The notes below the pieces were generated by a model. The model worked only from the letters and a program-made list of their open reading frames with translations. It did no database searches and was not told where the DNA came from. Source: Cyclobacteriaceae bacterium (GTDB taxonomy: Bacteria; Bacteroidota; Bacteroidia; Cytophagales; Cyclobacteriaceae). Taken from it: a DNA stretch of 64,000 bases. Where the stretch lies: positions 62,001-126,000 of the forward strand of contig JANQOR010000038.1 in assembly GCA_028285685.1 (NCBI GenBank). The letters are read 5' to 3'. Made by a program: the position numbers and the translations under genes. Within the stretch, counting starts at the first letter, position 1. Each line of letters begins with the position of its first letter. Shown here piece by piece: positions 18,817-27,402 of this stretch.

Positions 18817-20007
18817 TCACAGGCTATCCAGCATACTTTCCATCCATCTATTTGCATACAATCTGGCACGCAATCTTATTGTTTCACGATCGATTTCGTC
18901 ACCCTCTTCGTAGGTGACTGCTTCCGACCCAAAACTGTTGAAAAACCAGTTGTAGCAGTAGGGTAATTCTTGACTCCTTCTTCGATAGTCACCCATCTCA
19001 AGGGAATCAACGTCAATACTTTCGATCCATCTCGGAATGATCCTGGTCTTACTCGCTGCCTCGTTGGTGGAATCAAGGATAAGCAGGTAAGGGCCATTGT
19101 AAGAGGTGTGAAAGTCGACTCCAAAGGTGATTATCTTGCCTTCCGCTACCTTGTCTTTAGCAAAATCTCTCGCAACCTGAGTCTCCGGTTGCGTGAAGTC
19201 TATCCAGTCCCGATTGAGATCAACTCCCTTTGCGTTATGCCTCCAATTACCCAGATCAGCTCCGTCAGGATTGAGGAGCGGGAACACGTAAATGTTGAAC
19301 TTTTCCCTGAAATCATCGGCAATAATGCCATTTGACATGACTTCCTCAAAAAAAGCCTTAAATGCAATCGAACCGCCTGGAACTTCAGGTGGGTGTTGTC
19401 GCGCAATGAGCATAACCGACTGTGATGTTTCTTCTCTTTCTGACGAGACAACATAAACGTCCCTATTTAAAGCAGTCTTGCCAACTGATTTTTTAGTTAA
19501 AAAACTTTTAGCGGCTACATGCTTATCAACCCAGTCATAAGTTTTCTGTGAAGAAATGACTTCCTGGGCCGCAACCCATAGTGGTTCATCATTTAATTTC
19601 AATGAAAAGGTTGCAATCGTGCTGTCCGAGTTGAGCTCAACTTGATCTTCGTATGAAAACCATTGCCTTCCATCTGTACTGAGCTTGGGTATATATCGAT
19701 GCTTATGATGCGTATACTTCACGGAGAGCTCAATGGTCTTCTTTTCATTGCTCCAAATTTGAAAAGCAAACCAGGCGCTGGCATTGACCGGAATGTTCTC
19801 AGGACTTACTGTTGCCTGGAAGTTCGATTCACTCAATCGAACAAAATCATTTAGTCGGGCACCATCAAATTGATTGCTTGCAAACACGCCTCCTGCGTCA
19901 AAGATGTTCTTTTTCAATTGCGACGTGGCAGAAGTCCCTGAATCTGATGTTGGATTGCTACAGGCTTGTAGCACGATCAAGGCAATAAGATATTTCTTCA
20001 TGATCAA
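18817..20007 (-). CDS. M14 family zinc carboxypeptidase, lipoprotein
   Basis: A 396-residue exported peptidase. The N-terminus ends in LQACSN, a lipobox with Cys near residue 16. An N-terminal beta domain (about 35-155) precedes the M14 catalytic domain. Zinc ligands are seen in RQHPPEVPG (HxxE) and the third His in VDFHTSY. NPDGADLGNWRHNAKGVDLNRDW is the typical substrate-binding block, and the catalytic Glu is likely in VTYEEGDE. It resembles the cytosolic carboxypeptidase-like or murein-type M14 subgroup. It sits between pabC-like and pabB genes on the same strand, with gaps of 126 and 37 bases, and has no obvious link to folate. Confidence 0.87.
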   Translation of the reverse strand: MIMKKYLIALIVLQACSNPTSDSGTSATSQLKKNIFDAGGVFASNQFDGARLNDFVRLSESNFQATVSPENIPVNASAWFAFQIWSNEKKTIELSVKYTHHKHRYIPKLSTDGRQWFSYEDQVELNSDSTIATFSLKLNDEPLWVAAQEVISSQKTYDWVDKHVAAKSFLTKKSVGKTALNRDVYVVSSEREETSQSVMLIARQHPPEVPGGSIAFKAFFEEVMSNGIIADDFREKFNIYVFPLLNPDGADLGNWRHNAKGVDLNRDWIDFTQPETQVARDFAKDKVAEGKIITFGVDFHTSYNGPYLLILDSTNEAASKTRIIPRWIESIDVDSLEMGDYRRRSQELPYCYNWFFNSFGSEAVTYEEGDEIDRETIRLRARLYANRWMESMLDSL

Positions 20008-20044
20008 AAGGTTAGGCTATTTAAAAATAGACAATGCTTTCTAA

Positions 20045-21016
20045 TCAACTAGTAGGCAGATAGATCTTGTCTACCATTTCCTGGTACTCTTTGCGTGGAT
20101 CGCTAAAGGAGGTTATGCCTCCGCCACTACAGTAGTAGAACTGGTCTTTTTCCTTTTCGATGAACCGAATCATTACGCCGGTATCGAGATTTTCGCCATC
20201 GAAGTATCCGCAAACTCCCGTGTAAAAGCCGCGATCGTAATTCTCAACTGCTTTGATGATATTTAAGGTTTCAGGCTTTGGAGCACCGGAAATGGACCCG
20301 GCTGGGAGAAGCGAACAAAGGATTTCACCTAGATGTTCTTCCCAGTTTTCACTTAGTTTTCCTTTCACTTCTGAACTAACCTGCAGTAGATTTTTTTCCC
20401 TGGTCTCTATCTCTTCAACATATCTGAATCTTGATACCGAAACCTTGCTCGATACACGGCTTAGATCATTTCGAATGAGATCGACAATGGTGACATGTTC
20501 CGCGATTTCCTTTGGATCTCTCAGAATCACCTCTCTTGCACCTTCTATACTTGCATCGATTGTTCCCTTCATTGGATAGCTGTAGATCCAATCATTTTTG
20601 GTCTTGACGAACGTTTCAGGAGAGAAAACTACAAATTGGTCCGGCTCGTAGACTTTATACTTGGCACTTGAAGATCGAAATAGCTCTTCCAATGTCAGAT
20701 TAATCTCAATCGGCGTTCTAAAGGTCAGATTAGTCAAAAACGAATTTCCAATCTTAATCTCATGAACAACTTGATCGAAGGCTTTTTTAAAATTGGAAAA
20801 GGAAGTTGGGATCTTCTTAACCGCAGGGTCTTTACGTTCTATTTGTGGTTGATGATAGTTGGTGGTTGAAACCTCAAACTTGAATGTGGCTGAATTCGAG
20901 ACACCGGTTTTTTCAATTTTCCATTGTTCGCCTAAAAAATCGCAGTAGAAGATGAATGGAGAATGGCTTTTGCCATATCCATTTAGAAGCCTGATTGCCT
21001 CATTTTTGCTGATCAT
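20045..21016 (-). CDS. pabB: Aminodeoxychorismate synthase component I
   Basis: A 323-residue chorismate-binding enzyme that aminates chorismate for p-aminobenzoate and folate synthesis. The C-terminal catalytic motifs are clear: PMKGTID near residue 175, HVTIVDLIRNDLSRV, and PAGSISGAPKPETLNII with YTGVCGYFDG. It is the short form without a glutamine amidotransferase domain, so PabA/TrpG must come from elsewhere. The ATG at 21016 is preferred over a TTG at 21031. It overlaps the small membrane protein gene upstream by 17 bases, suggesting one transcript with that gene and rluA-like. Confidence 0.88.
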   Translation of the reverse strand: MISKNEAIRLLNGYGKSHSPFIFYCDFLGEQWKIEKTGVSNSATFKFEVSTTNYHQPQIERKDPAVKKIPTSFSNFKKAFDQVVHEIKIGNSFLTNLTFRTPIEINLTLEELFRSSSAKYKVYEPDQFVVFSPETFVKTKNDWIYSYPMKGTIDASIEGAREVILRDPKEIAEHVTIVDLIRNDLSRVSSKVSVSRFRYVEEIETREKNLLQVSSEVKGKLSENWEEHLGEILCSLLPAGSISGAPKPETLNIIKAVENYDRGFYTGVCGYFDGENLDTGVMIRFIEKEKDQFYYCSGGGITSFSDPRKEYQEMVDKIYLPTS

Positions 21017-21311
21017 TTTTTTTGAACCCAAAACGTCTCAACATTTTCAGCTCGTATTTCCAGAAGAAATCAAATTGGCCAAAAATGAATCCGTAACAGA
21101 GCAAAATAATATTGTAGATAGGTAGGATAAGCATGAAGTACAGCACAGTCATCCACCACTCTCGCTCTGCACCACCGCTGATTAAGTCCAGTATGGGTCC
21201 TTTAATAAATAAGACAGTAAACCCAGTAAGGGCAAATACGACCAGAACAAGAATCACCTGCCAAATGTTTTTTAAAGCCCACTTGTCCTGCATTTTCTTA
21301 ATCCAACTCAT
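21000..21311 (-). CDS. Small two-helix membrane protein (DUF6787-like)
   Basis: A 103-residue protein with two membrane segments at about 17-38 (WQVILVLVVFALTGFTVLFI) and 53-75. Both ends are basic and the C-terminus is Lys-rich. It resembles a conserved small Bacteroidota family that I believe is DUF6787, found next to pseudouridine synthases; that family name is from memory. It overlaps the RluA-like gene by 14 bases and pabB by 17, so all three are one operon. Function unknown. Confidence 0.72.
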   Translation of the reverse strand: MSWIKKMQDKWALKNIWQVILVLVVFALTGFTVLFIKGPILDLISGGAEREWWMTVLYFMLILPIYNIILLCYGFIFGQFDFFWKYELKMLRRFGFKKNDQQK

Positions 21312-21990
21312 CTATAAAAGCCTCAAAGTCCGGCCATTTTGGTTTTGAAATAATTGAAACTGGTTCTTTTTTAACTGGATGAACAAAGTCCAGTCTAAAG
21401 GCATGCAAATCTATGCTTTTGTCCTGATTGGGCTTACTGTATCCGTATTTTAAATCACCTTTTATTGGGCAATTCAGTGATTTCATTTGCACTCTAATCT
21501 GATGCGGTCTTCCGGTCTTGGGTTGCACCCTGAGGAGTGAAACTCTGCCGTGTGAAGCGATCAGCTGATAACTAAGTTCAGAGCGTTTTGACTTTCCTTT
21601 TTGCTTACCGTATGCTCTCGTAAGATTCTTCCTCTCATCCTTTTCCAGCCAATGTACCAAAGTGTCCGCATCCTTAGAAGGCGTTCCATCTACGATCGTC
21701 AGATAAGTCTTGGTGATTTCGTCATCCCTGAAAAGTCGGTTCATCCGCTCAAGTCCCTTCGATGTTCGTGCGAAAACGATCAAACCACTTACAGGCCTAT
21801 CCAGGCGATGGCAAGGTTGACAAAAGACATTTCCAGGCTTTTTATACTTTTTTCGAATATAGGCTGTCGCCCAGTCTGTCAATGTTCGATCACCGGTTTC
21901 GTCTCTCTGAACGAGCCATCCTGCCGGTTTCTCAACAATCAAAAGATGGTTGTCCTCATAGGCTACTAGCGGTCTATCCATTCTTATCAA
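21298..21990 (-). CDS. RluA family pseudouridine synthase
   Basis: A 230-residue enzyme that isomerises uridine in rRNA or tRNA. The catalytic Asp is in HRLDRPVSGLIVFART (near residue 65), with the later RVQPKTGRPHQIRVQ block (near 155) and HAFRLDFVHP. There is no S4 domain at the N-terminus, so it belongs to the short RluA/RluC/TruC-like group; the exact target base cannot be told. It is the first gene of the operon with the small membrane protein and pabB and has a good promoter at 22026-22057. Confidence 0.88.
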   Translation of the reverse strand: MIRMDRPLVAYEDNHLLIVEKPAGWLVQRDETGDRTLTDWATAYIRKKYKKPGNVFCQPCHRLDRPVSGLIVFARTSKGLERMNRLFRDDEITKTYLTIVDGTPSKDADTLVHWLEKDERKNLTRAYGKQKGKSKRSELSYQLIASHGRVSLLRVQPKTGRPHQIRVQMKSLNCPIKGDLKYGYSKPNQDKSIDLHAFRLDFVHPVKKEPVSIISKPKWPDFEAFIDELD

Positions 21991-22025
21991 ATATCAAATT
22001 ACGTCAGTTTTTTCTATGCAGGTTG

Positions 22026-22057
22026 CAAAATTAGGGATTGATGGTACGTTTGTTCAA
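22026..22057 (-). promoter_or_regulatory. Putative promoter (TTG-N21-TAATTTTG) for the rluA-like/pabB operon
   Basis: On the minus strand TAATTTTG (22033-22026) matches TAnnTTTG, and TTG (22057-22055) lies 21 bases upstream, as in the Bacteroidota promoter model. The -33 part sits in the last codons of prfC. The gene starts 36 bases downstream. Confidence 0.6.
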
Positions 22058-23631
22058 AACTCACTTATGAAGTGAAATTGAACGTCAGGAAAATTTTCCT
22101 GGACCATTTGCAACCAGGCTTTCGTCTCAGCCATAAACACCAGCTTACCTTCTTTATCTCTGGCAATATGCCGGTACTTATCCTTTACGAAAGCATCAAG
22201 CTTATCATCACCACCACTGATCCAGCAAGCTTTGTAAATATTCACTGCCTCAAATTTGGCATTCGCTCCATACTCATTTAGTAACCGGTATTGAAGAACT
22301 TCGAACTGAAGTGCTCCCACGGTCCCAACGACTTTTCTTGCTCCCATTTCAAAAGTGAAAAGCTGTGCCACACCTTCATCCATTAGTTGATGAAGTCCTT
22401 TTTCAAGCTGCTTGGACTTCATCGCGTCCATGTTGATGACCTCTCTGAAAAGCTCAGGCGAAAAGGATGGAATGCCCTTGTAGATTCCTTTTTCTCCCTC
22501 ACTAAGCGTGTCGCCAATTTTAAGGTTCCCAGTATCGTATAGACCCACAATGTCGCCCGGGAATGCTTCCTCCACCGTCTCTTTTTGCTGCGCCATAAAA
22601 GCCGTTGCGTTGGAGAAACGGAAGTTCTTATTTTGCCTTACATTGAAATAGTTACTGCCTCGTTGGAACTTTCCCGAACATACCCTCACAAATGCGATCC
22701 TGTTTCTGTGTTTCGGATCCATATTAGCATGGATCTTGAAAATGAATCCTGAAAATTTGCTTTCCGTAGGTAGAATTTCGCGCTGCTCTGTTTCTCTTGA
22801 GTATGGTTGAGGTGCGATCTCTGTAAAACAATCCAGCAGTTCACGTATCCCAAAATTGTTCACGGCGCTTCCGAAGAATACCGGTGCCATATCACCGTTT
22901 AGATACGCTTTTGAATCAAACTCATCGTAAACCCCATTCACTAATTCTACTTCCTCTTTTAAGGTATCGATTGCTGAATCAGGCAGGTAGTTGGATAGAT
23001 TTGGATCTTCAACACCTTCAATCTGTACAACTTCATCGACCTTTTTTTGTTTGTTTGGCTCATAAAGATTCAGATTGTTCTCGTGAATATTGAATACACC
23101 TCGTAGCGTTTTACCCATTCCAATCGGCCAGCTCATTGGACGTACCTTGATATCTAGTTTTTCTTCAATCTCGTCCAGTAATTCAAATGCGTCTCTCCCT
23201 TCACGATCTAGTTTGTTAATGAAGCATATGACGGGTGTATTTCGCATTCTACAGACGTCCATCAACTTCTCTGTTTGCTTCTCCACACCTTTCACACAAT
23301 CAATCACCATTATGACACTGTCCACAGCTGTAAGTGTTCGGTAGGTATCCTCGGCAAAATCTTCGTGTCCAGGCGTATCAAGAATGTTGATCTTTAGATT
23401 CTTGTAGTCGAAACCCATCACAGATGTGGCTACTGAAATACCACGTTGTTTCTCAATGTCCATCCAATCGGATCGGGTGCCCATATCTATTTTGTTTGAC
23501 TTAACAGCTCCTGCCGTCTGTATAGCTCCCCCGAAGAGCAGTAGTTTTTCAGTAAGCGTGGTTTTTCCCGCATCAGGGTGGGCGATGATACCAAAGGTTC
23601 TCCTTCGTTCTATCTCCTGTTCAAGTGTCAT
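22054..23631 (-). CDS. prfC: Peptide chain release factor 3
   Basis: A 525-residue translational GTPase that recycles RF1/RF2 from the ribosome after peptide release. G1 is AHPDAGKTTLTE near residue 18, G3 is DTPGHEDFAEDTYRT, G4 is INKLDRE. The N-terminus RRRTFGIIAHPDAGKTT and TAGAVKSNKIDMGTRSDWM are hallmarks that set RF3 apart from EF-G. Domains II and III follow in normal order and the length matches the family (~525). It has its own promoter; the rluA-like gene downstream starts 64 bases after the stop. Confidence 0.95.
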   Translation of the reverse strand: MTLEQEIERRRTFGIIAHPDAGKTTLTEKLLLFGGAIQTAGAVKSNKIDMGTRSDWMDIEKQRGISVATSVMGFDYKNLKINILDTPGHEDFAEDTYRTLTAVDSVIMVIDCVKGVEKQTEKLMDVCRMRNTPVICFINKLDREGRDAFELLDEIEEKLDIKVRPMSWPIGMGKTLRGVFNIHENNLNLYEPNKQKKVDEVVQIEGVEDPNLSNYLPDSAIDTLKEEVELVNGVYDEFDSKAYLNGDMAPVFFGSAVNNFGIRELLDCFTEIAPQPYSRETEQREILPTESKFSGFIFKIHANMDPKHRNRIAFVRVCSGKFQRGSNYFNVRQNKNFRFSNATAFMAQQKETVEEAFPGDIVGLYDTGNLKIGDTLSEGEKGIYKGIPSFSPELFREVINMDAMKSKQLEKGLHQLMDEGVAQLFTFEMGARKVVGTVGALQFEVLQYRLLNEYGANAKFEAVNIYKACWISGGDDKLDAFVKDKYRHIARDKEGKLVFMAETKAWLQMVQENFPDVQFHFISEF

Positions 23632-23649
23632 CAGAAATTATTTGAAGCG

Positions 23650-23657
23650 CAAAATTA
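23650..23657 (-). promoter_or_regulatory. Putative -7 box (TAATTTTG) for prfC
   Basis: TAATTTTG on the minus strand, 18 bases before the prfC ATG, in a 42-bp gap. No clear -33 TTG at the right distance. Confidence 0.45.
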
Positions 23658-23673
23658 GCGGAATAGCATCAAC

Positions 23674-24354
23674 CTAGAAGACATCTGCCATATCTGTTAT
23701 TTCCTCAATCTTCTCTTGAGATGGTAATTCCTTCATGTCTTCCCCCAGATAAGATTCGAGAGACTTCAAAATCTCCAAATTAGTGGTTATCTGATGCTTT
23801 TCTTGAATCAGCAAATCCAGCAATCTACCACTAAAGTTCAGAAGGTCAGATGGCTTTGATGTGCCATCAAAACAATTACCGTTGAAAACAAGCATATTGC
23901 TTAAGGTACTTTCTTGCGTTTGAGCAAGCACTTTGAGATTAGAGTAACTTTCAAAAAGGCTCTTTCTTAGCTCATACCTTATGAGCGACATAATATCACT
24001 TCCTAGAACTGAATTCCAGGCAGTGTTACTCAAGCTGGGATAGGTCCCCAAACCATTTGTAAACCCATTGTTGAAAGTGGCGATGAATGAGACGGACATA
24101 CTTTGCCTGCCCTCCAGCATAACAACGTTCCTTTTTGCTTGCGTACTCAGGCTATCATACATTCTTAAATGATATGGAAATCGTGTCAGCAGTAAGTCGG
24201 TGTTTCTATGGACTTCATTTGCAACAGCCCGCAATGCTTGCTCCTTCTCTTTCTTAAGTGAAATGGAGGTATTAAGCTGGCTAAGCCAAAGTGCTAAAAA
24301 TACCCCTATTGCAACAGGTATCAGATCGAATAACAGTTGCTTGATCTTATCCAT
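23674..24354 (-). CDS. Small membrane-anchored protein, function unknown
   Basis: A 226-residue protein with a single N-terminal membrane segment (IPVAIGVFLALWLSQL, about 12-28) followed by a helical, soluble domain facing the periplasm. A long helix begins with KKEKEQALRAVANEVHRN. The layout is like that of DUF6090-type proteins common in Bacteroidota, but the family was not confirmed. It lies upstream of prfC with a 42-bp gap containing a promoter, so it may be a separate unit. Nothing suggests a catalytic site. Confidence 0.65.
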   Translation of the reverse strand: MDKIKQLLFDLIPVAIGVFLALWLSQLNTSISLKKEKEQALRAVANEVHRNTDLLLTRFPYHLRMYDSLSTQAKRNVVMLEGRQSMSVSFIATFNNGFTNGLGTYPSLSNTAWNSVLGSDIMSLIRYELRKSLFESYSNLKVLAQTQESTLSNMLVFNGNCFDGTSKPSDLLNFSGRLLDLLIQEKHQITTNLEILKSLESYLGEDMKELPSQEKIEEITDMADVF

Positions 24355-24459
24355 AAGAAACCTCTGGTTAGCTGGATAAAATTATTAAATCCCTAGGAAT
24401 AGGCTGTCACACATGGAACGGGAAGAATTTATTAAACCAAGGGGCTGCTAGTTGAGGAA

Positions 24460-25647
24460 TTAGTCCCTCAACCCCCGTTTTTTGAAAAGCGAAACATTGT
24501 ATCCGACCACAAACTTTGTGATGTTCATGTCCGAATCGAAGGTATTGCTATCTGCCAGGACTTCAGGTGCCCAATCCTGTTTGTTTTTCACAAATTCGAC
24601 AAAAAAAGCATTCTCGATTCCAACTGTAAATTCAACGCGTGCACCAAATTCAATAAACCGACTAGAATTCAAGGCATATGCTTCGTCTTTAAATTTATTC
24701 TTTTTGTATTCGGGATTGGTGTAGTGAGCAGAGCCAATTTTGATACTGGGCTGGAATTCAATGAATCTACTCAGCGGAATTCTGGCTGCTGTGAGTAAAC
24801 CGAGTTGTAACTTGTTGGGGCTATGAAGATCCCTGTTCACATTGATGGAGGTAGCTGTAGTCCCACCAGGTTCAAGATCGTACGATGCGTAGAAGTGGTG
24901 GTTTTGATAGGAGGCGTTGATACCGACAATCAGATAACGTGAATAGTAGGAAACATTAGCTCCAAAATGCTTTTCAGAAATATTTACATAGTAATCGTGA
25001 TATGTGGCCAGATTACTATCCGTATAAGTTAACTCTCCGCTGCCTGCACCTGCCGTAACACCAAGGGTAAACTTGTTTAAGATTCTTCTTTTCTCTTTTT
25101 TCAACCCTGTATTGGCCTTAGGAACACTTAGCCACAAGTCCTGTTCACCGCGTTCCGTCTCAAGAACTACGTTAATCGGCTGAGTGCCTTCTTTGACCTT
25201 AAGTGGTGGCTCGTCATTGGTGAAGTCTCTGTCTTGATCGTAATCGAGGAAAAAAGTAATGTTCTTATAATGATAGTTTCCACCTAACCAAATGATAATA
25301 TTTGGGTCTTGCGGGTCTCCAAATAAGCCTACCAGAACGACGGTATGATCGAAGGCTGAGAGATCCGGAGGTGTTACAACAATCGATTCGGGAACGTTAA
25401 ATCTGGTATATTTTTTTAAAAGTCTAAGATCTAAAGTGGAGGTCTTGTAGGTGAGGTGGTAAAATTCGACATTCTCTGTTTGGGTAGCCCCCAAATTCAC
25501 TCTGAACTCTTCAGGCATCATTGCAACACCATTGAGCGGGCCATTAAAACTTGACGTGGGTAAAACATCCTGGCTGAAGCTCACTACTGCTCCCAACAAA
25601 CAAAGTGCTGCGGGAAATAGCTTAAGCGGACGTTTGGTCAGGGACAT
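24460..25647 (-). CDS. Exported protein of unknown family (paralogue of the 26011-27162 gene)
   Basis: A 395-residue protein with a signal peptide (LCLLGAVVSFSQ). The first half holds a conserved block: MMPEEFRVNL near residue 43, then LRLLKKYTRFNVPESIVVTPP and TVVLVGLFGDPQDPNIIIWL. An acidic loop follows, FFLDYDQDRDFTNDEP, which looks like a calcium-binding DxDxDxxxxD loop. The second half (from ~190) has alternating strands (YYSRYLIVGINASYQNHHFYA) and could be a small outer-membrane barrel. It shares all these blocks with the gene at 26011-27162, so the two arose by duplication. No function is known to me; the beta-strand tail suggests the outer membrane. Confidence 0.75.
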   Translation of the reverse strand: MSLTKRPLKLFPAALCLLGAVVSFSQDVLPTSSFNGPLNGVAMMPEEFRVNLGATQTENVEFYHLTYKTSTLDLRLLKKYTRFNVPESIVVTPPDLSAFDHTVVLVGLFGDPQDPNIIIWLGGNYHYKNITFFLDYDQDRDFTNDEPPLKVKEGTQPINVVLETERGEQDLWLSVPKANTGLKKEKRRILNKFTLGVTAGAGSGELTYTDSNLATYHDYYVNISEKHFGANVSYYSRYLIVGINASYQNHHFYASYDLEPGGTTATSINVNRDLHSPNKLQLGLLTAARIPLSRFIEFQPSIKIGSAHYTNPEYKKNKFKDEAYALNSSRFIEFGARVEFTVGIENAFFVEFVKNKQDWAPEVLADSNTFDSDMNITKFVVGYNVSLFKKRGLRD

Positions 25648-25823
25648 CTTAAATTTTGGCTATAAACAACTACAATCTTACTATGGAAAATGCAATTGTG
25701 TGACAAATGATCACTATTGTTTTGTAAACTTTTTGGACTTGGTTGGGACTTTGTACTTACCTAAATGCTGTGATGGACTTGATTCATACTTGAATTAGTT
25801 TAGTCTTTACTTAACTTCACTTC

Positions 25824-26006
25824 ATGAGAAGACCAGTTCGCTATGCAATGTACTTCATCATTGGTTTCCTGATTTATCAGGTCATTGATTCCGGAGATAC
25901 AAGTGTTACACATCAGGATGCAAGGAACTGGTTGATTGGAGCGATCGTGGTTGTGTTCGCTTTGATGCTCATCGTTCGTGTAATCAAGCAGCGATATGAT
26001 AAGTAG
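25824..26006 (+). CDS. Small two-helix membrane protein
   Basis: A 60-residue protein with two hydrophobic segments (YAMYFIIGFLIYQVI at about 8-22 and NWLIGAIVVVFALMLIVRVI at about 36-55), separated by a polar loop and ending in KQRYDK. Amino-acid use and the positive-inside ends look like a true gene. It is the only plus-strand gene between two minus-strand paralogues, with its stop only 4 bases from the stop of the second one. Function unknown; it may be unrelated to its neighbours. Confidence 0.65.
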   Translation: MRRPVRYAMYFIIGFLIYQVIDSGDTSVTHQDARNWLIGAIVVVFALMLIVRVIKQRYDK

Positions 26007-26010
26007 AACA

Positions 26011-27162
26011 TCACTTGTTGAAATTGATCAAAGCAAACTTGTACCCAACACTGAAATTGGCAAATAATAGTTTGGACTTAAAGTTTTCGGATTGTGCTAG
26101 GCCTTTAGGTCGCCATCGCTGATTATTGACCCCAAGACCGAAAAAGAAAATACTTCGTGTGCCAACATCGAACTCCAGTCTTGCTCCCAACTCATAGAAG
26201 GTGTCCACAGGTAGAGGATACGATAAATCGGAGTACTTATTTTGCTTGTATTCAGGATTAATGTATTGAGCCAGGCCAAACTTGAATGTGGGATGGAATT
26301 CAGTGTGATCTCCAAATTGAATTCGATAAGCACCTGAAATGCCAACTTGCAATTTATTAGGTGGATGTGAATCTTCGTTTATACTGCCTACTCCCCTGAA
26401 CCTGAAGGCATATGAGGTGTAATGGTAGTGATTTTGGATAATCGCGTCTACACCAACAACGATCTTTTCTGAGTAGTAGCTCAGGGAGAGTCCGATATTC
26501 TTTTCAGTTGACCTGACCTCGTATTGATAGATGGTGTTGGAGTAGCTCAGACCACCAATTCCGATACCAGCGACGGAACCAACGACAATAGAATTAGTGG
26601 TTCTCTTCTTTGCTCTGCGTGGAGGGACCTTTTGCTGAGGTAGCTCAAGGAGTATTTTATAGCTAAATACCGAAGATGTTATCGATACTTCTAGAGGTTG
26701 ATCTCCCCTTTGCATCGGAATTGGACCATTATCATTATCTAGGTTCCAGTCGCGATTGTGATCAATGAAGAAAAAGACCTCATCGCTATCGTAGTTTCCT
26801 GCCAGGATGACAAGCATCTGTGGATCATCAATATTTCCGAACAATCCCACAAGCACCGTTACTTGCCCAAAGGCTGAAAGTACAGGAGGTACAATTGTCA
26901 CCGAGGCAGGTATCTCGAAGTCCGTGTATTTTTTCAGACTTCTCAGATCAATGATCTCTGTCTGATATGGTAGTTGAAATAGTTGGATTTCCTCAATCAC
27001 TTCTTCTGTGGGAAGCCTAATCCTGAACTGATCCGGCATGATGGGAACTCCAAATGTTTGAATGTTAAAACCATTCTTATACTTACCACCCTGGCAAACT
27101 CCATCGATAAGGAGTATAGTAAGTAACAAGGAAAATGCGTGCTTGATAGAGGGTTTAGTCAT
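26011..27162 (-). CDS. Exported protein of unknown family (paralogue of the 24460-25647 gene)
   Basis: A 383-residue protein with a signal peptide (LLLTILLIDGVCQG). It repeats the plan of its paralogue 360 bases downstream on the same strand: IMPDQFRIRLPTEE, then LRSLKKYTDFEIPASVTIVPP, TVLVGLFGNIDDPQMLVILAG, the acidic loop FFIDHNRDWNLDNDNG, then a beta-rich C-terminal half ending near FSVGYKFALINF. Overall similarity is clear but not close, so the duplication is old. The C-terminal aromatic strands hint at an outer-membrane barrel. Confidence 0.75.
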   Translation of the reverse strand: MTKPSIKHAFSLLLTILLIDGVCQGGKYKNGFNIQTFGVPIMPDQFRIRLPTEEVIEEIQLFQLPYQTEIIDLRSLKKYTDFEIPASVTIVPPVLSAFGQVTVLVGLFGNIDDPQMLVILAGNYDSDEVFFFIDHNRDWNLDNDNGPIPMQRGDQPLEVSITSSVFSYKILLELPQQKVPPRRAKKRTTNSIVVGSVAGIGIGGLSYSNTIYQYEVRSTEKNIGLSLSYYSEKIVVGVDAIIQNHYHYTSYAFRFRGVGSINEDSHPPNKLQVGISGAYRIQFGDHTEFHPTFKFGLAQYINPEYKQNKYSDLSYPLPVDTFYELGARLEFDVGTRSIFFFGLGVNNQRWRPKGLAQSENFKSKLLFANFSVGYKFALINFNK

Positions 27163-27338
27163 GACAGTTAGTTTTTAATATGAAACAGCCCTAGCTAATC
27201 AAATGTAGAACCTGGATTCTCTGGACATGAGCAGAGATGGTCTACAGGAAGTTTACATAAATGAAAGGACATGTCAGTGGTGTTAAGGCTTTAGGCTGAA
27301 TCATAGCACGATCTGACATTCTGTCACATTTTATGTTT

Positions 27339-27354
27339 TGGCACATCCATTGAT
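27339..27354 (+). promoter_or_regulatory. Sigma-54-like promoter element upstream of dnaK
   Basis: TGGCACA-TCCA-TTGAT fits the -24/-12 sigma-54 form TGGCACR-N4-TTGCW except for one base in the -12 part (TTGA instead of TTGC). It lies 48 bases before the dnaK start. A short inverted repeat TGACA-ttc-TGTCA lies just upstream (27313-27325). No TAnnTTTG box is seen in the gap. Confidence 0.45.
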
Positions 27355-27402
27355 AAATGGAAAGAAGCAAAGAATTTAATCAGATAAAATAGACCAAAAG
27401 AA

